Of a stretch of DNA of 64,000 nucleotides, positions 29,373 through 37,304 are shown one piece after another; within the stretch, counting starts at the first letter, position 1, and each line of letters opens with the position of its first letter. The position numbers were made by a program, and so were the translations under genes. A model generated the notes under the pieces. It ran no database searches, was not told the DNA's origin, and saw only the letters and a program-made list of their open reading frames with translations. Source of the DNA: Sphingopyxis sp. YF1 (GTDB taxonomy: Bacteria; Pseudomonadota; Alphaproteobacteria; Sphingomonadales; Sphingomonadaceae); contig NZ_CP033204.1 of the NCBI RefSeq assembly GCF_022701295.1, positions 4,182,501-4,246,500 of the forward strand, read 5' to 3'.

Positions 29373-29786
29373 ATGCTGACCGCGAGAGAAGGGTGGAGCC
29401 AACCGCCGCCCTCCGTCCTTATCGTCGAAGACGACCCGGCGGTGCGTCGCTCGCTGCTACTTCTGCTTCAGGGACGCGGTTTTGCGGCAAAGGCCTGGTC
29501 GGCGGCCGACCCGGCGCTTGCCGACGCCGCGCACACAGCACCCGACTGCCTCATCGTCGATTACCGGCTCGACGGTTGCGACGGGATCGCGATGCTCGTC
29601 TCGCTTCGCGCCGATGGCTGGCGCGGGCCCGCCATTCTGATATCGGCCTATGGCTCTGCGGAGCTGGGCATTCGCGCCAGGGAAGCCGGCTTCGCTCTCA
29701 TTCTTGAGAAGCCGCTTCGCGAGCATGCGCTGATAGACGCCGTGACCCGCCTCACGCGGAACGGGGCCCCGTCGCCGGGAAGCTGA
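29373..29786 (+). CDS. Stand-alone receiver domain protein, FixT-like candidate
   Basis: This 137-residue protein is a single receiver domain: acidic pair VEDDP, phospho-Asp in CLIVDYRLDGCDG, ISAYG for the switch Ser, and LILEKPL for the Lys. It has no output domain. In Caulobacter a receiver-only protein, FixT, inhibits FixL; the position in this FixLJ island suggests a similar feedback role, but this is inference. The ATG at 29373 has only a weak GGGA upstream; the frame stays open to 29316. Confidence 0.82.
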   Translation: MLTAREGWSQPPPSVLIVEDDPAVRRSLLLLLQGRGFAAKAWSAADPALADAAHTAPDCLIVDYRLDGCDGIAMLVSLRADGWRGPAILISAYGSAELGIRAREAGFALILEKPLREHALIDAVTRLTRNGAPSPGS

Positions 29787-29817
29787 GATCCAGAGTCGCG
29801 TACGGCGCGCGAGGCTG

Positions 29818-30018
29818 TCAGTCGGGATATTCTATCGGGACCGTTTCGGGATGGCTGTCGGGGACGACCGGCGTTTCCTGCGGCGTGCGCAGCGGCTGAT
29901 TGTCGGGCGCGGGGGGCGGCGTTTCGGGATAGCGCTTCGCCGGCATGGGGGGCGGGTCGCAGTCGGGGCATTCGGGCGGCCGCGGTGCGCGAGGGGTGTC
30001 ATCAGCGATGTCGTTCAT
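29818..30018 (-). CDS. 66-residue proline-rich protein, unknown function
   Basis: This small acidic protein has about one third proline and a single CPDC motif (PECPDCDPPPMPAKRYPETPPP), with no signal peptide or membrane segment. It is probably disordered. Despite its odd composition it looks real: AGGAG precedes the ATG and FixJ-box candidate B lies 58 bp upstream. The two cysteines could bind a metal. I do not recognise the family. Confidence 0.6.
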   Translation of the reverse strand: MNDIADDTPRAPRPPECPDCDPPPMPAKRYPETPPPAPDNQPLRTPQETPVVPDSHPETVPIEYPD

Positions 30019-30044
30019 GCCCGAAGCTCCTGTGAAGTTCGCCC

Positions 30045-30089
30045 ATTGTCGCGCACCCCGTTGAGGCCGGCCATTGGGGATTGTCCGTA
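30045..30089 (-). promoter_or_regulatory. Candidate FixJ-type promoter, site B
   Basis: The minus strand reads TACGGACAATCCCC (30089 to 30076) and, 25 bases later, GACAAT (30050 to 30045). It precedes the 66-residue proline-rich gene, which starts at 30018. AATCCCCAA is shared exactly with site A. Confidence 0.5.
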
Positions 30090-30117
30090 TCGACGCGTTG
30101 CCCCGTGCGGTCCGCTG

Positions 30118-31110
30118 CTATGGGACAAGGACGAGGGCGCCCGTCACCTCGCCGCGCCGAAGCCGATCCAGCGCCTCATTGGCTTTGGTGAGCGGCAGCG
30201 AGGTCGTGAAGGTCTGGATTCCTGTGCGCGCGGCCAGCGCCAGAAACTCCGTGCCGTCGCTGCGCGTCAGGTTGGCGACCGAGGCGATCGACCGCTCTTC
30301 CCACAGGTCGGCATAAGCGAAGGAGGGGATGTCGCTCATATATATCCCGGCGCAAATCACCCGTCCGCCCTTGCGAGTCCGGCGCAGGGCTTCGGGAACG
30401 AGCGCGCCGACAGGGGCGAACAGGATCGCGGCGTCGAGTTCGACGGGTGGGGCTTCGTTCGACGCGCCGGCCCAGATGCAGCCGAGCCGCCGTGCGAACG
30501 CCTGACCCGCGACGTCTCCCTCTCGCGTGAAAGCATAGACCTCGCGGCCCTCGGCGAAGGCCACCTGTGCCAGGAGATGGGCCGCTGCGCCGAACCCGTA
30601 GAGCCCGATACGGGGCGCCTCGCCCGCCATGCGATAGGCGCGATACCCAATGAGTCCGGCGCATAACAAGGGCGCGGCGTGCACATCGTCGAACGCATCG
30701 GGAAGGGCAAAGGCGAAACCGGCGTCCGCGATGCAGTATGACGCGAACCCGCCGTCACGGGAGAACCCCGTGAATTCGGGTGCGTCACAGAGATTTTCGC
30801 GACCGGCGGTGCAATAAGGGCATTGTCCGCAGCTCTTGCCGAGCCACGGAACCCCGACGCGGTCGCCCGGCTGGAAGCCGGTGACGCCGGAGCCGAGTGC
30901 ATCGACACGGCCGACGATCTCATGACCGGGAACGATGGGGAGCGCACCTTTGAGGTCGCCATCGACGATATGAAGATCGGTCCGGCACACACCGCAGGCG
31001 GTGACCAGAATGCCGATCTCGCCCGGCCCGGGCGTGGTGAACCTGCGCTCGACGCGCCGCAGGGGCGTTCCGGGCGCGTCGAGTTGCATCGCATAATATG
31101 TCCGGGGCAC
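30118..31110 (-). CDS. Zinc-dependent alcohol dehydrogenase family protein
   Basis: This is a 330-residue medium-chain dehydrogenase. Catalytic zinc ligands are suggested by CGVCRTDLHI and GHEIVGRV; structural zinc cysteines are in CGQCPYCTAGRENLC. The nucleotide segment IGLYGFGAAAHLLAQV is a GxGxxA variant of the Rossmann loop. It is similar to propanol-preferring or mycothiol-independent forms, but the substrate is uncertain. The start is GTG 31110 with GAGGA upstream. It follows the GNAT gene by 38 bp on the same strand and so belongs to the unit led by site C. Confidence 0.88.
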   Translation of the reverse strand: MPRTYYAMQLDAPGTPLRRVERRFTTPGPGEIGILVTACGVCRTDLHIVDGDLKGALPIVPGHEIVGRVDALGSGVTGFQPGDRVGVPWLGKSCGQCPYCTAGRENLCDAPEFTGFSRDGGFASYCIADAGFAFALPDAFDDVHAAPLLCAGLIGYRAYRMAGEAPRIGLYGFGAAAHLLAQVAFAEGREVYAFTREGDVAGQAFARRLGCIWAGASNEAPPVELDAAILFAPVGALVPEALRRTRKGGRVICAGIYMSDIPSFAYADLWEERSIASVANLTRSDGTEFLALAARTGIQTFTTSLPLTKANEALDRLRRGEVTGALVLVP

Positions 31111-31148
31111 CCGCTTTTCCTCGTCGTTGGGGCCGGAGTATGAACGGA

Positions 31149-31706
31149 TCAGCCGGGCTGGGTGAGGTCAAGCTCGAGAAGCGCGAGCGTAGCGTCGCCG
31201 TCGTAGTTGCTGGCCCGGAAACCCAGCGTCCGCTCGACCTCCATCGCGCCACGGTTGGCGCGGCTCTCGATCGAGCGCAGCGTCTTGAGCCCCCGGCTGC
31301 GCGCGAGCTCGATCGCGTGATGAAGCAAGGTCCAGCCGACCCCGCGTGTCTTGTAGGCTGGCGCGATCGCGATCGCGACTTCGGCGCTGACAAAGGCTTC
31401 GTCTGCCGCGATCAGCAAACTCGCGACCAGCTTGCCTGTCTCGACGTCGAAGGCGAGGAGATGCTCGCGGTGCCGATGGTCGACCCCGACCATCGCGGCG
31501 AGCTGCGCGCTCGAGAGATGCGGCTGTCCGCTGAGAAAGCGGAACATCATGTCGTCCGCTGTCAGGCCGTTGAAGAATCGATCGACGATATCGACATCGC
31601 TCTCGGCGACCGGACGGACGCGCAGTTCAACGCCGCCTCGGGTGAGAAGATGCCCCTCGCTCGCTTCGCTCAGCGTCATATCGGGGGGTGTTGTGACGCT
31701 TGTCAT
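31149..31706 (-). CDS. GNAT-family acetyltransferase
   Basis: This 185-residue protein contains a GNAT fold: N-terminal LRVRPVAESDVDIVDRFFNGL, and the acetyl-CoA loop AIAIAPAYKTRGVGWTLLHHAIELARSRGLKTL, which matches R/Q-x-x-G-x-G/A as KTRGVGW. Related domains in stress operons occur fused to or beside universal stress and Pat-type lysine acetyltransferases, so a protein target is possible. Its ATG overlaps the stop of a 56-codon upstream frame (ATGA), which implies coupling. Confidence 0.85.
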   Translation of the reverse strand: MTSVTTPPDMTLSEASEGHLLTRGGVELRVRPVAESDVDIVDRFFNGLTADDMMFRFLSGQPHLSSAQLAAMVGVDHRHREHLLAFDVETGKLVASLLIAADEAFVSAEVAIAIAPAYKTRGVGWTLLHHAIELARSRGLKTLRSIESRANRGAMEVERTLGFRASNYDGDATLALLELDLTQPG

Positions 31707-31873
31707 GTCCGGTCTCCCTCATGCGTGTCGGGCCGGGAGCGTGGCGTTCTGCGCACTGCCAGCGTGCCTGCGGTCCGGCTTTGCTCGCGAAATGGCGATG
31801 GCCTGTTTGCCCGACGCCCCGGCGGCGATCGCCGTGCCGCTTTAATGCCGGGAAGTTCGCAATGTCTCGTCAT
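31703..31873 (-). CDS. 56-residue basic leader protein upstream of GNAT gene
   Basis: This short frame has an excellent ribosome binding site (AAAGGAG, 6-7 bases before the ATG) and ends in an ATGA overlap with the GNAT start. FixJ-box candidate C lies 52 bp upstream. The product (MTRHCELPGIKAARRSPPGR and so on) is rich in Arg, Pro and Ser with no recognised domain. It may be a small protein or a coupling leader for the acetyltransferase. Confidence 0.5.
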   Translation of the reverse strand: MTRHCELPGIKAARRSPPGRRANRPSPFREQSRTAGTLAVRRTPRSRPDTHEGDRT

Positions 31874-31895
31874 GGCCTGCTCCTTTGCGGCAACA

Positions 31896-31938
31896 GGCTA
31901 GCGACATGGCTGGCAGGCGCATTTCGTAATTATACGGA
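31896..31938 (-). promoter_or_regulatory. Candidate FixJ-type promoter, site C
   Basis: The minus strand reads TCCGTATAATTACG (31938 to 31925) and, 23 bases later, CTAGCC (31901 to 31896). It leads the unit: 56-residue leader, GNAT, alcohol dehydrogenase. Confidence 0.55.
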
Positions 31939-32073
31939 CTCGATCGTCGACAGGGGGCATGACCGGCACGCACGCACGCGGCGCAAGGAACCGAATGTCC
32001 GCTTTCTTCTGTCTGGCCGCAAAAGCTGACAGTCTGCCTGCGGCCAAATCGGTCGTCCAGGTGGTCACCGAAT

Positions 32074-33193
32074 TCACGTCTCGATATCAGGATATAGAGT
32101 GCCGACAACGTGCATCGGATCGAGCCCATAATGATGCGCAACGGCGCCGGCGATCACGCTTTCGAGGCTGCGGGTCGGTTTGAGGTCGCGACCTTCGTAT
32201 CGCGCCGGCGTCGCCAGCCCAGGCCAGTCGGCCGACACCTTGCCGCCTTCCTTCAATCCGCCTCCGAGCAGCATTAGGACCGAAGCGGTGCCATGGTCGG
32301 TGCCGCCGGTGCCGTTGACTTCGACCGTGCGGCCGAATTCGGTGGCGACAAGTACGAGCGTGTCCGCCCACGCCGGGCCAAGGCCCGTCCGGAGCGCGCC
32401 AGCGAACTTGTCGAGCCCACGCAGTTGTGCCGCGAGCCGACCGCGCTGACCGCTGTGCGTGTCCCATCCGCCCGTTTCGACCATCATCACGCGCGCGCCG
32501 TCGGCGGGAAACATCAGCGATGCAGCGAGCTCGCCGAGCTCGGTGCCGTTGCGGCCGTTGTTGCCGCTGATATCGCTCGCCAGTTCTTGCGTTTTGACTG
32601 CGCTGTCCCACAAAGGATGGAGCAGCTTGTCATTGGCATACATTGCCGTCAGCCGCGTGATCAGGTCGCTGTCAGCCTGCGGCAAGCGGCTAGGCGCATA
32701 GGTCCCGACCTGCATCGTGCCTCGAAGCGCGAGCGGCACCGCGGGCGCGATGGCGATCGCATTTCGCTCGGCGGCGGGAGTAGGGTCAGCAGCCGCCCGA
32801 CCGAGCCGCTGTCGCGGCCGTAGGGACGCGATCCGCCACCCTTGAGCATATTCTGCCCGTCGAAATGCGAGCGATCACGATAGCCGGTGGCGACGGCGTG
32901 AGCGAAATGCGCCTGCTTGCCGGCGTACAGGCCCGCGGTCGTCGCCATTGCCGGGTGCAGCGTGAACATGCTGTCGAGCTTTGCTCCGCCGGCGGTCTCG
33001 TCGACCAGCGCGCGGCGGCGAAGGCCGGGTCGCCGATCGGCGCGACGATCCCGAGGCCGTCCGCCGCGCCGCGCTGGATGATGAACACGAGGCGTTTCAG
33101 CGTACCCGCGGGGGCATAGGCGAAGCCCGGCAGCGCGCTTGTGGCAGCGACAGCGATCCCCGACAGGATGATAGAGCGGCGTGAGACGATCAT
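32074..33193 (-). pseudogene. DUF1501 protein gene, broken by frameshifts
   Basis: The N-terminal part (from ATG 33193) has a twin-arginine-type signal MIVSRRSIILSGIAVAATSA and the DUF1501 start LVFIIQRGAADGLGIVAPIGDP. After about 33010 the family sequence continues in another frame (LVDETAGGAKLDSMFTLHPAM, HFDGQNMLKGG). Near 32770 it shifts again to a third frame (SRLPQADSDLITRLTAMY, MMVETGGWDTHSGQRG, VLVATEFGRTVEVNGTGGTDHGT). DUF1501 proteins are exported and usually paired with DUF1800. Two frameshifts make a full product unlikely, unless they are sequencing errors. Confidence 0.8.
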
Positions 33194-33195
33194 CC

Positions 33196-33596
33196 TTATC
33201 TCCGCAAAAAGGCCGGGCTGACGAAGACCATGGCGATGCCCTGGCCGGGCCGTCAGCGCGCGCGATCGCTTGGCCGGTTTCGGGGGTGAGCGCGTCAGCA
33301 AGGACCGCTTTCGCGAGCTCGCGGGCGTCGGCGTGGTCGCGGATCCGCCCGGCAATGCGGCTGGCGAGCTCGACGCGCTGCATCAGCGCCGCTGACGCTG
33401 CCCACGTCGCGACCTTGTCGTCATAGCCCGCGGGGCCCCTGGGCGCCACACCGGTTGGCCGAGCTGGGTAAACATCGCGGTGATATTCTGTCGCTCGCCG
33501 AGCGCGGACCTGGAAACCGGTGTCGTTTGCGGTGGGGCGAACATGCCGGCCGGAGGGGCCGCCAGCTGGCGTTCACGGACATATTGGCCCGCATTG
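33196..33596 (-). pseudogene. DUF1800 gene remnant
   Basis: Only the C-terminal part of a DUF1800 protein remains. LGERQNITAMFTQLGQPVWRP is in one frame, GPAGYDDKVATWAASAALMQRVELASRI in another, and the end (GIAMVFVSPAFLRR) in the former or a third frame. The original stop at 33196-33198 lies two bases before the DUF1501 start, the usual order of this pair. The 5' part is missing where the KDG kinase side of the alginate locus begins. Confidence 0.7.
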
Positions 33597-33672
33597 ACTC
33601 AGCATAGCTATGCCCGTTGCATCAGCTCTCTGCGTCCGACACCCGCAGGACCGAGCTTCAATCTATCGGTTC

Positions 33673-34692
33673 TCAGCGCTCGACGTCGTGCGCGGCGGCG
33701 GTGGCGCTGTCGAGCGTCGCGCGGGCAAAGGGGGCGAAGTCGCCGCGCAGCCCGTGCTTGAGCCCGGCGAGCGCCAGCCCGCGCTCTGCCGCCGCCATCG
33801 GTTCCATGCCGCCGAACAGCCCGTCGAGCACCCCCGCGGCAAAGGCGTCGCCGGTACCGATGCGGTCGGTGATCCCCGCGATGGTCACCGGCGGCGTCTG
33901 TGCGTCGCCGTCGCGGCGGTCGATACGCGCCGCGATGCGGTGCGTCGCGGGATCGACGATCTCGCGCGCGGTCGACGCGACCGTTTCGAGGTTCGGGAAG
34001 GCGTCGAGCAGCGCACGCGCCGCCTCGCGCCGCCGGTCGGGACCGTCGCCCGAAAAGTCGCGCCCGAGCAGCAGCGCCGCGTCGCGGTGGTTGCCGAAGA
34101 GCAGGCTCGCCTCGGCGACGATCGGACGCAGGATCGCGGCGGGGTCACGGTGCCAGCGCTCCCACAGGCGCCCGCGCCAATTGCCGTCGAACGACACGCC
34201 GATGCCGCGCGCGCGCGCCGCGCGCACCGCCGCGAGCGCCGCCTCGGCGCTCGCGGGCCCGAGCGCGGGGGTCACCCCCGACAGGTGCAGCCAGCCGGTC
34301 CCCGCGAGCAGCGCGTCCCAGTCCCAGTCGCCGGGCGCCATCGTTGCAAAAGCCGAATCGGCGCGGTCATAGACGACCTCGGCGGGGCGCATCGGCCCGC
34401 CCGGAATATAGAAATAATTGCCCATCCGCCCCGGCCGCCGCGCGATGGCGCGCGTATCGACGCCGTGGCGGCGCAGCTCGCCGGCGACGCCGTCGCCGAT
34501 CGCGCCCGCGGGCAGTGCGCCGATCATCCGCGTCGGTCGCCCGAGCGCGGCGAGCGCGACCGCGACATTGGCCTCGGCGCCACCGACATGCGCCTCGAAG
34601 CCCGCCGATTGCAGCACCAGCTCGCCCTCGGCGACGCTCAGGCGCAGCACCACTTCGCCGAAGGCGGCGATCGTCTTGCCCGCGTCGATCAT
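33673..34692 (-). CDS. kdgK: 2-dehydro-3-deoxygluconokinase (PfkB family)
   Basis: This 339-residue sugar kinase phosphorylates KDG to KDPG at the end of the alginate route. PfkB features are GGAEANVAVALAALG near residue 38 and the catalytic ITDRIGTGDAFAAGVLDGL (anion hole and Asp base) at about 270-290. The context of alginate lyases and a uronate transporter fits KDG as substrate. Its ATG overlaps the upstream hydratase-like gene by 4 bp. A KDPG aldolase is not in the window. The frame runs far upstream, but that part is antisense to nothing useful and lies inside the neighbour. Confidence 0.9.
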   Translation of the reverse strand: MIDAGKTIAAFGEVVLRLSVAEGELVLQSAGFEAHVGGAEANVAVALAALGRPTRMIGALPAGAIGDGVAGELRRHGVDTRAIARRPGRMGNYFYIPGGPMRPAEVVYDRADSAFATMAPGDWDWDALLAGTGWLHLSGVTPALGPASAEAALAAVRAARARGIGVSFDGNWRGRLWERWHRDPAAILRPIVAEASLLFGNHRDAALLLGRDFSGDGPDRRREAARALLDAFPNLETVASTAREIVDPATHRIAARIDRRDGDAQTPPVTIAGITDRIGTGDAFAAGVLDGLFGGMEPMAAAERGLALAGLKHGLRGDFAPFARATLDSATAAAHDVER

Positions 34693-35489
34693 GCCGCGAA
34701 GCCGGGTTCGGCGACCACGTTGCAGGCGATCATCGCCGCCGATCCGAAACGCGCGGTGGCGCGCTGACCGACCGCGACCGGATGGACTCCGGTGATCGCA
34801 CCCGCCGAAATCCACTGGCCGGGGGCGAGCCGGATCGTGCCGTCGTGGTGCAGGTCGACGAGGAAGCGCAGCGCCCCCCACGGGCCGTCGAGGATGTCGC
34901 AGGCGCGCCCCGTGCCGACGGCGACGCCGTCGAGCTCGGTGGTGACGGCGATGCGGTCGAAATCGGCGAGGTCGAGCGGCGGGCCGAGCAGCAGCCCGTT
35001 GTTGATCCCGATGTCGGCGATGATGCCGAAGGGGGCGTGATTGTAGATATCGGGTGCGGGCGAACTCGCGATTTCGAACCCGGCGCGGACCGCGTCGACC
35101 CATTGGCGGGCTTCGTCATTGTCCGCCAGCCGCGCGGCGGGCACCGCGCGCAGGCGCAGCATCACCTCGGTCTCGATCGCGCCGACCCCGCCGACGAAGA
35201 TTCGGGCATCGCCCGGCGTCGCGCCGTCGAGCTCGGCGATGCGCAACACCGGACCGGTGACACGATCGGTACCCAGTTCATCGACCATCGCAGGCGGGAT
35301 CCGCCCGACCTTCCATCCCAGCACCGCGCCGCCCAGTGCGTCGCTCAGTCGCTGCTGCGCCGCATAGGCCGCGGCCAGCGTCGCGGGGGCGGGCGCCGGA
35401 AAGACGGGCAGGGCGCGGCCGGTGCGGCGCGCGCCGAGCAGCGCCGCGCAGGCGGCCTGCGCGGCAGGCGATTCGGGGGAAGCGGACAT
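34689..35489 (-). CDS. 2-keto-4-pentenoate hydratase/FAH-fold protein
   Basis: This 266-residue protein is of the 2-keto-4-pentenoate hydratase family: GWKVGRIPPAMVDELG, GGVGAIETEVMLRL with the metal-binding Glu residues, and PWGALRFLVDLHHDG, AGAITGVHPV near the end. Family enzymes hydrate or decarboxylate 2-oxo acids with Mg2+. Such an enzyme is not part of the textbook alginate pathway, yet it is translationally coupled to kdgK and follows the regulator by 9 bp. It may act on an unsaturated 2-oxo uronate intermediate; this is only inference. Confidence 0.82.
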   Translation of the reverse strand: MSASPESPAAQAACAALLGARRTGRALPVFPAPAPATLAAAYAAQQRLSDALGGAVLGWKVGRIPPAMVDELGTDRVTGPVLRIAELDGATPGDARIFVGGVGAIETEVMLRLRAVPAARLADNDEARQWVDAVRAGFEIASSPAPDIYNHAPFGIIADIGINNGLLLGPPLDLADFDRIAVTTELDGVAVGTGRACDILDGPWGALRFLVDLHHDGTIRLAPGQWISAGAITGVHPVAVGQRATARFGSAAMIACNVVAEPGFAA

Positions 35490-35498
35490 CGGGGCCTT

Positions 35499-36245
35499 TC
35501 AGGCGAGCTTGGTACTGAGCAGATAGCGTTCGCGGCTCTCGGCCGACTGGCGGCGCAGTTCGTCGAGCGCGCGTTCCTCGGTTTCGTCGAGCATCGATTC
35601 GAGCAGGCGGTTGAAATGGCGCCGCATCGCCTGCCGCGCCCCGGCGGCGTCTCGGTTGCGCAGCGCGACGACGACGTCGCGATGCTCGGCCTGCCGCGCG
35701 CTGCCGTCCTTGCGGCACACCAGCGCGTGGCTCTGCCGCACCTGCGGCAATTCCATGCGCATGCGCCACAGGCTTTCGATCACATGGATGATCGCCTTGT
35801 TGTTCGACGCCGCGGCGATCGTCATGTGGAAATCGCGGTCGATCGCGCTGATTGCGTCCTCGCTCGCGTCGTCGTCGGCCATCGCGACCAGCAGCTCGTC
35901 GAGCCGCGCGAGCGTGTCGGCCGAAATGGTGGGCGCGGCGAGCGCCGCGGCTTCACCCTCGAACAGCGCGCGCGCCTCGGTCAGTTCAAAGGCGCTGACC
36001 TGCGGCAGGATCGCATTGTCGCCGGGCAGTTCGGTCGCGACATAGGCGCCCGCGCCGGTGCGGATGTGGATCCATCCTGTCGCCTGCAGCGCGATCTCGG
36101 CCTCGCGGATCGTGACGCGGCTGACGTCGAAGCGTTCGGACAGTTCGCGCTCGCCGGGCAGCCGCGTTCCCGGCGGCCAGGTGCCGTCGAGGATCGAGCG
36201 GCGAATCGTATCGGCAATATCTTCGAAAAGGCGGCGTTCGGCCAT
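35499..36245 (-). CDS. GntR-family (FCD/FadR-type) regulator
   Basis: This 248-residue regulator has an N-terminal winged helix (residues 5-75, PPGTRLPGERELSERFDVSRVTIREAEIALQATG) and an all-helical FCD ligand domain (about 90-230) with the metal or ligand residues DRDFHMTIAAAS and EHRDVVVAL. It most likely represses the alginate genes and is released by a uronate intermediate. A CATAC-N6-GTATG palindrome lies upstream of its own gene, and related sequences lie before the TonB receptor and PL6 genes. It heads the unit regulator, hydratase, kdgK. Confidence 0.88.
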   Translation of the reverse strand: MAERRLFEDIADTIRRSILDGTWPPGTRLPGERELSERFDVSRVTIREAEIALQATGWIHIRTGAGAYVATELPGDNAILPQVSAFELTEARALFEGEAAALAAPTISADTLARLDELLVAMADDDASEDAISAIDRDFHMTIAAASNNKAIIHVIESLWRMRMELPQVRQSHALVCRKDGSARQAEHRDVVVALRNRDAAGARQAMRRHFNRLLESMLDETEERALDELRRQSAESRERYLLSTKLA

Positions 36246-36281
36246 GATTCAATCGTCTCCCCACTCTATTGTGGGAGCGTT

Positions 36282-36301
36282 CATACAATGTGGTATGACA
36301 A
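36282..36301. promoter_or_regulatory. Candidate GntR operator upstream of the regulator
   Basis: CATAC at 36282 and GTATG ending at 36297 form an inverted repeat with a 6-base spacer. The right half extends to TGGTATGACAA (36291-36301), which recurs exactly at 47619-47629 and nearly on the minus strand at 40211-40223. The site is 37 bp before the gntR start. Confidence 0.45.
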
Positions 36302-36328
36302 GTTTGAAGCCCATCGCCGCGTCGCCGA

Positions 36329-37282
36329 TCAGTTTTTGCATGCCGCCGCGGCGGGCAGGCGCTGTGCGCAGAGAAAGGCGATCGCGCGCGCCGTCAGCGC
36401 CGCCTGGCTTGCCGGATCGAACTTGCCGTGCCCGCCACCGCGCACCGTGAAAAAGTCGTTTGCCACCCCCAGCGCGTCGAGCCGGCGTTTGAGATCGGCC
36501 GATTGCGCGACCGGCACCACGGGGTCGGCGTCGCCATGCGCGATGAAGACCGGCGGGGCGGCGGCGGTCAGCCATTCGACCGGTGACATCCGCCGCGCCA
36601 GCGCGCGCGCGTCGGGCGCCGCGTCGATCCAGTTCGCGACCGTCGGGTGCAGCCGGTCCGATCCGGGCTGCATCGCGGTGAGGTCGACCGGGCCATAGAA
36701 GTCGAGGATCGCCGCGGCGCGCGGGGCATCGCGGCAGGTGTCGAGGTCAATCGCATTCGCGGCGGGCAGCAGCCCCGCCATCAGCGCGAGATGTCCGCCC
36801 GCCGAGGTACCCGACACGACGATGCGGTCGCGGTCGAACCCCAGCCGCGCGGCGTTGGCGCCGACCCAGTGCAGCGCGCAGCGCGCATCCTGGACCGCAG
36901 CGGGGGCGGGGGCTTCGCCCGCGAGGCGATATTCGACCGTCACCACCGAAAAGCCCGCATCGACATAGGGGCGAAAGCCGGTCCAGCTCGCCGGACGCGC
37001 GCCGCGCGCCCAGCCGCCGCCGTGGAAATGGATCAGTACGGGCCCCGGCGCGCGCGGCGCGTCGGGATGGATATAGGCGTCGAGATGCAGTGCGCGATCG
37101 CCGACGGTCAGATAGGGGGTGTCTTTCAGCACCGTCGCAGGCGCGACGGCTTCGGCGGCGGCCGCGGGGGGTGCGGCCGCCGCCAGCGCGGCGGCGAGCG
37201 CCGCGCCGGTCATGGTCCGGATGACGGCCGGCACGGCGGCTGCGACCCTGCCGCCGGCCGTTCCGATCGGTCCCGATGCCAT
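36329..37282 (-). CDS. Exported alpha/beta-hydrolase (carbohydrate esterase-like)
   Basis: This hydrolase is of the HGGG (esterase/lipase) type: oxyanion motif IHFHGGGWARG, nucleophile GTSAGGHL, acid in HGDADPVVP and catalytic His in GGGHGKF. A hydrophobic Ala-rich stretch after MTGAALAAALAAAAPPAAAA looks like a signal peptide. Start 37282 or 37213 cannot be decided. In the alginate locus a deacetylase for O-acetylated alginate is a reasonable guess. It follows the TonB receptor gene by 22 bp on the same strand, so it is probably cotranscribed with it. Confidence 0.85.
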   Translation of the reverse strand: MASGPIGTAGGRVAAAVPAVIRTMTGAALAAALAAAAPPAAAAEAVAPATVLKDTPYLTVGDRALHLDAYIHPDAPRAPGPVLIHFHGGGWARGARPASWTGFRPYVDAGFSVVTVEYRLAGEAPAPAAVQDARCALHWVGANAARLGFDRDRIVVSGTSAGGHLALMAGLLPAANAIDLDTCRDAPRAAAILDFYGPVDLTAMQPGSDRLHPTVANWIDAAPDARALARRMSPVEWLTAAAPPVFIAHGDADPVVPVAQSADLKRRLDALGVANDFFTVRGGGHGKFDPASQAALTARAIAFLCAQRLPAAAACKN

Positions 37283-37304
37283 GACCTGGGTTCGCACGCG
37301 GATC

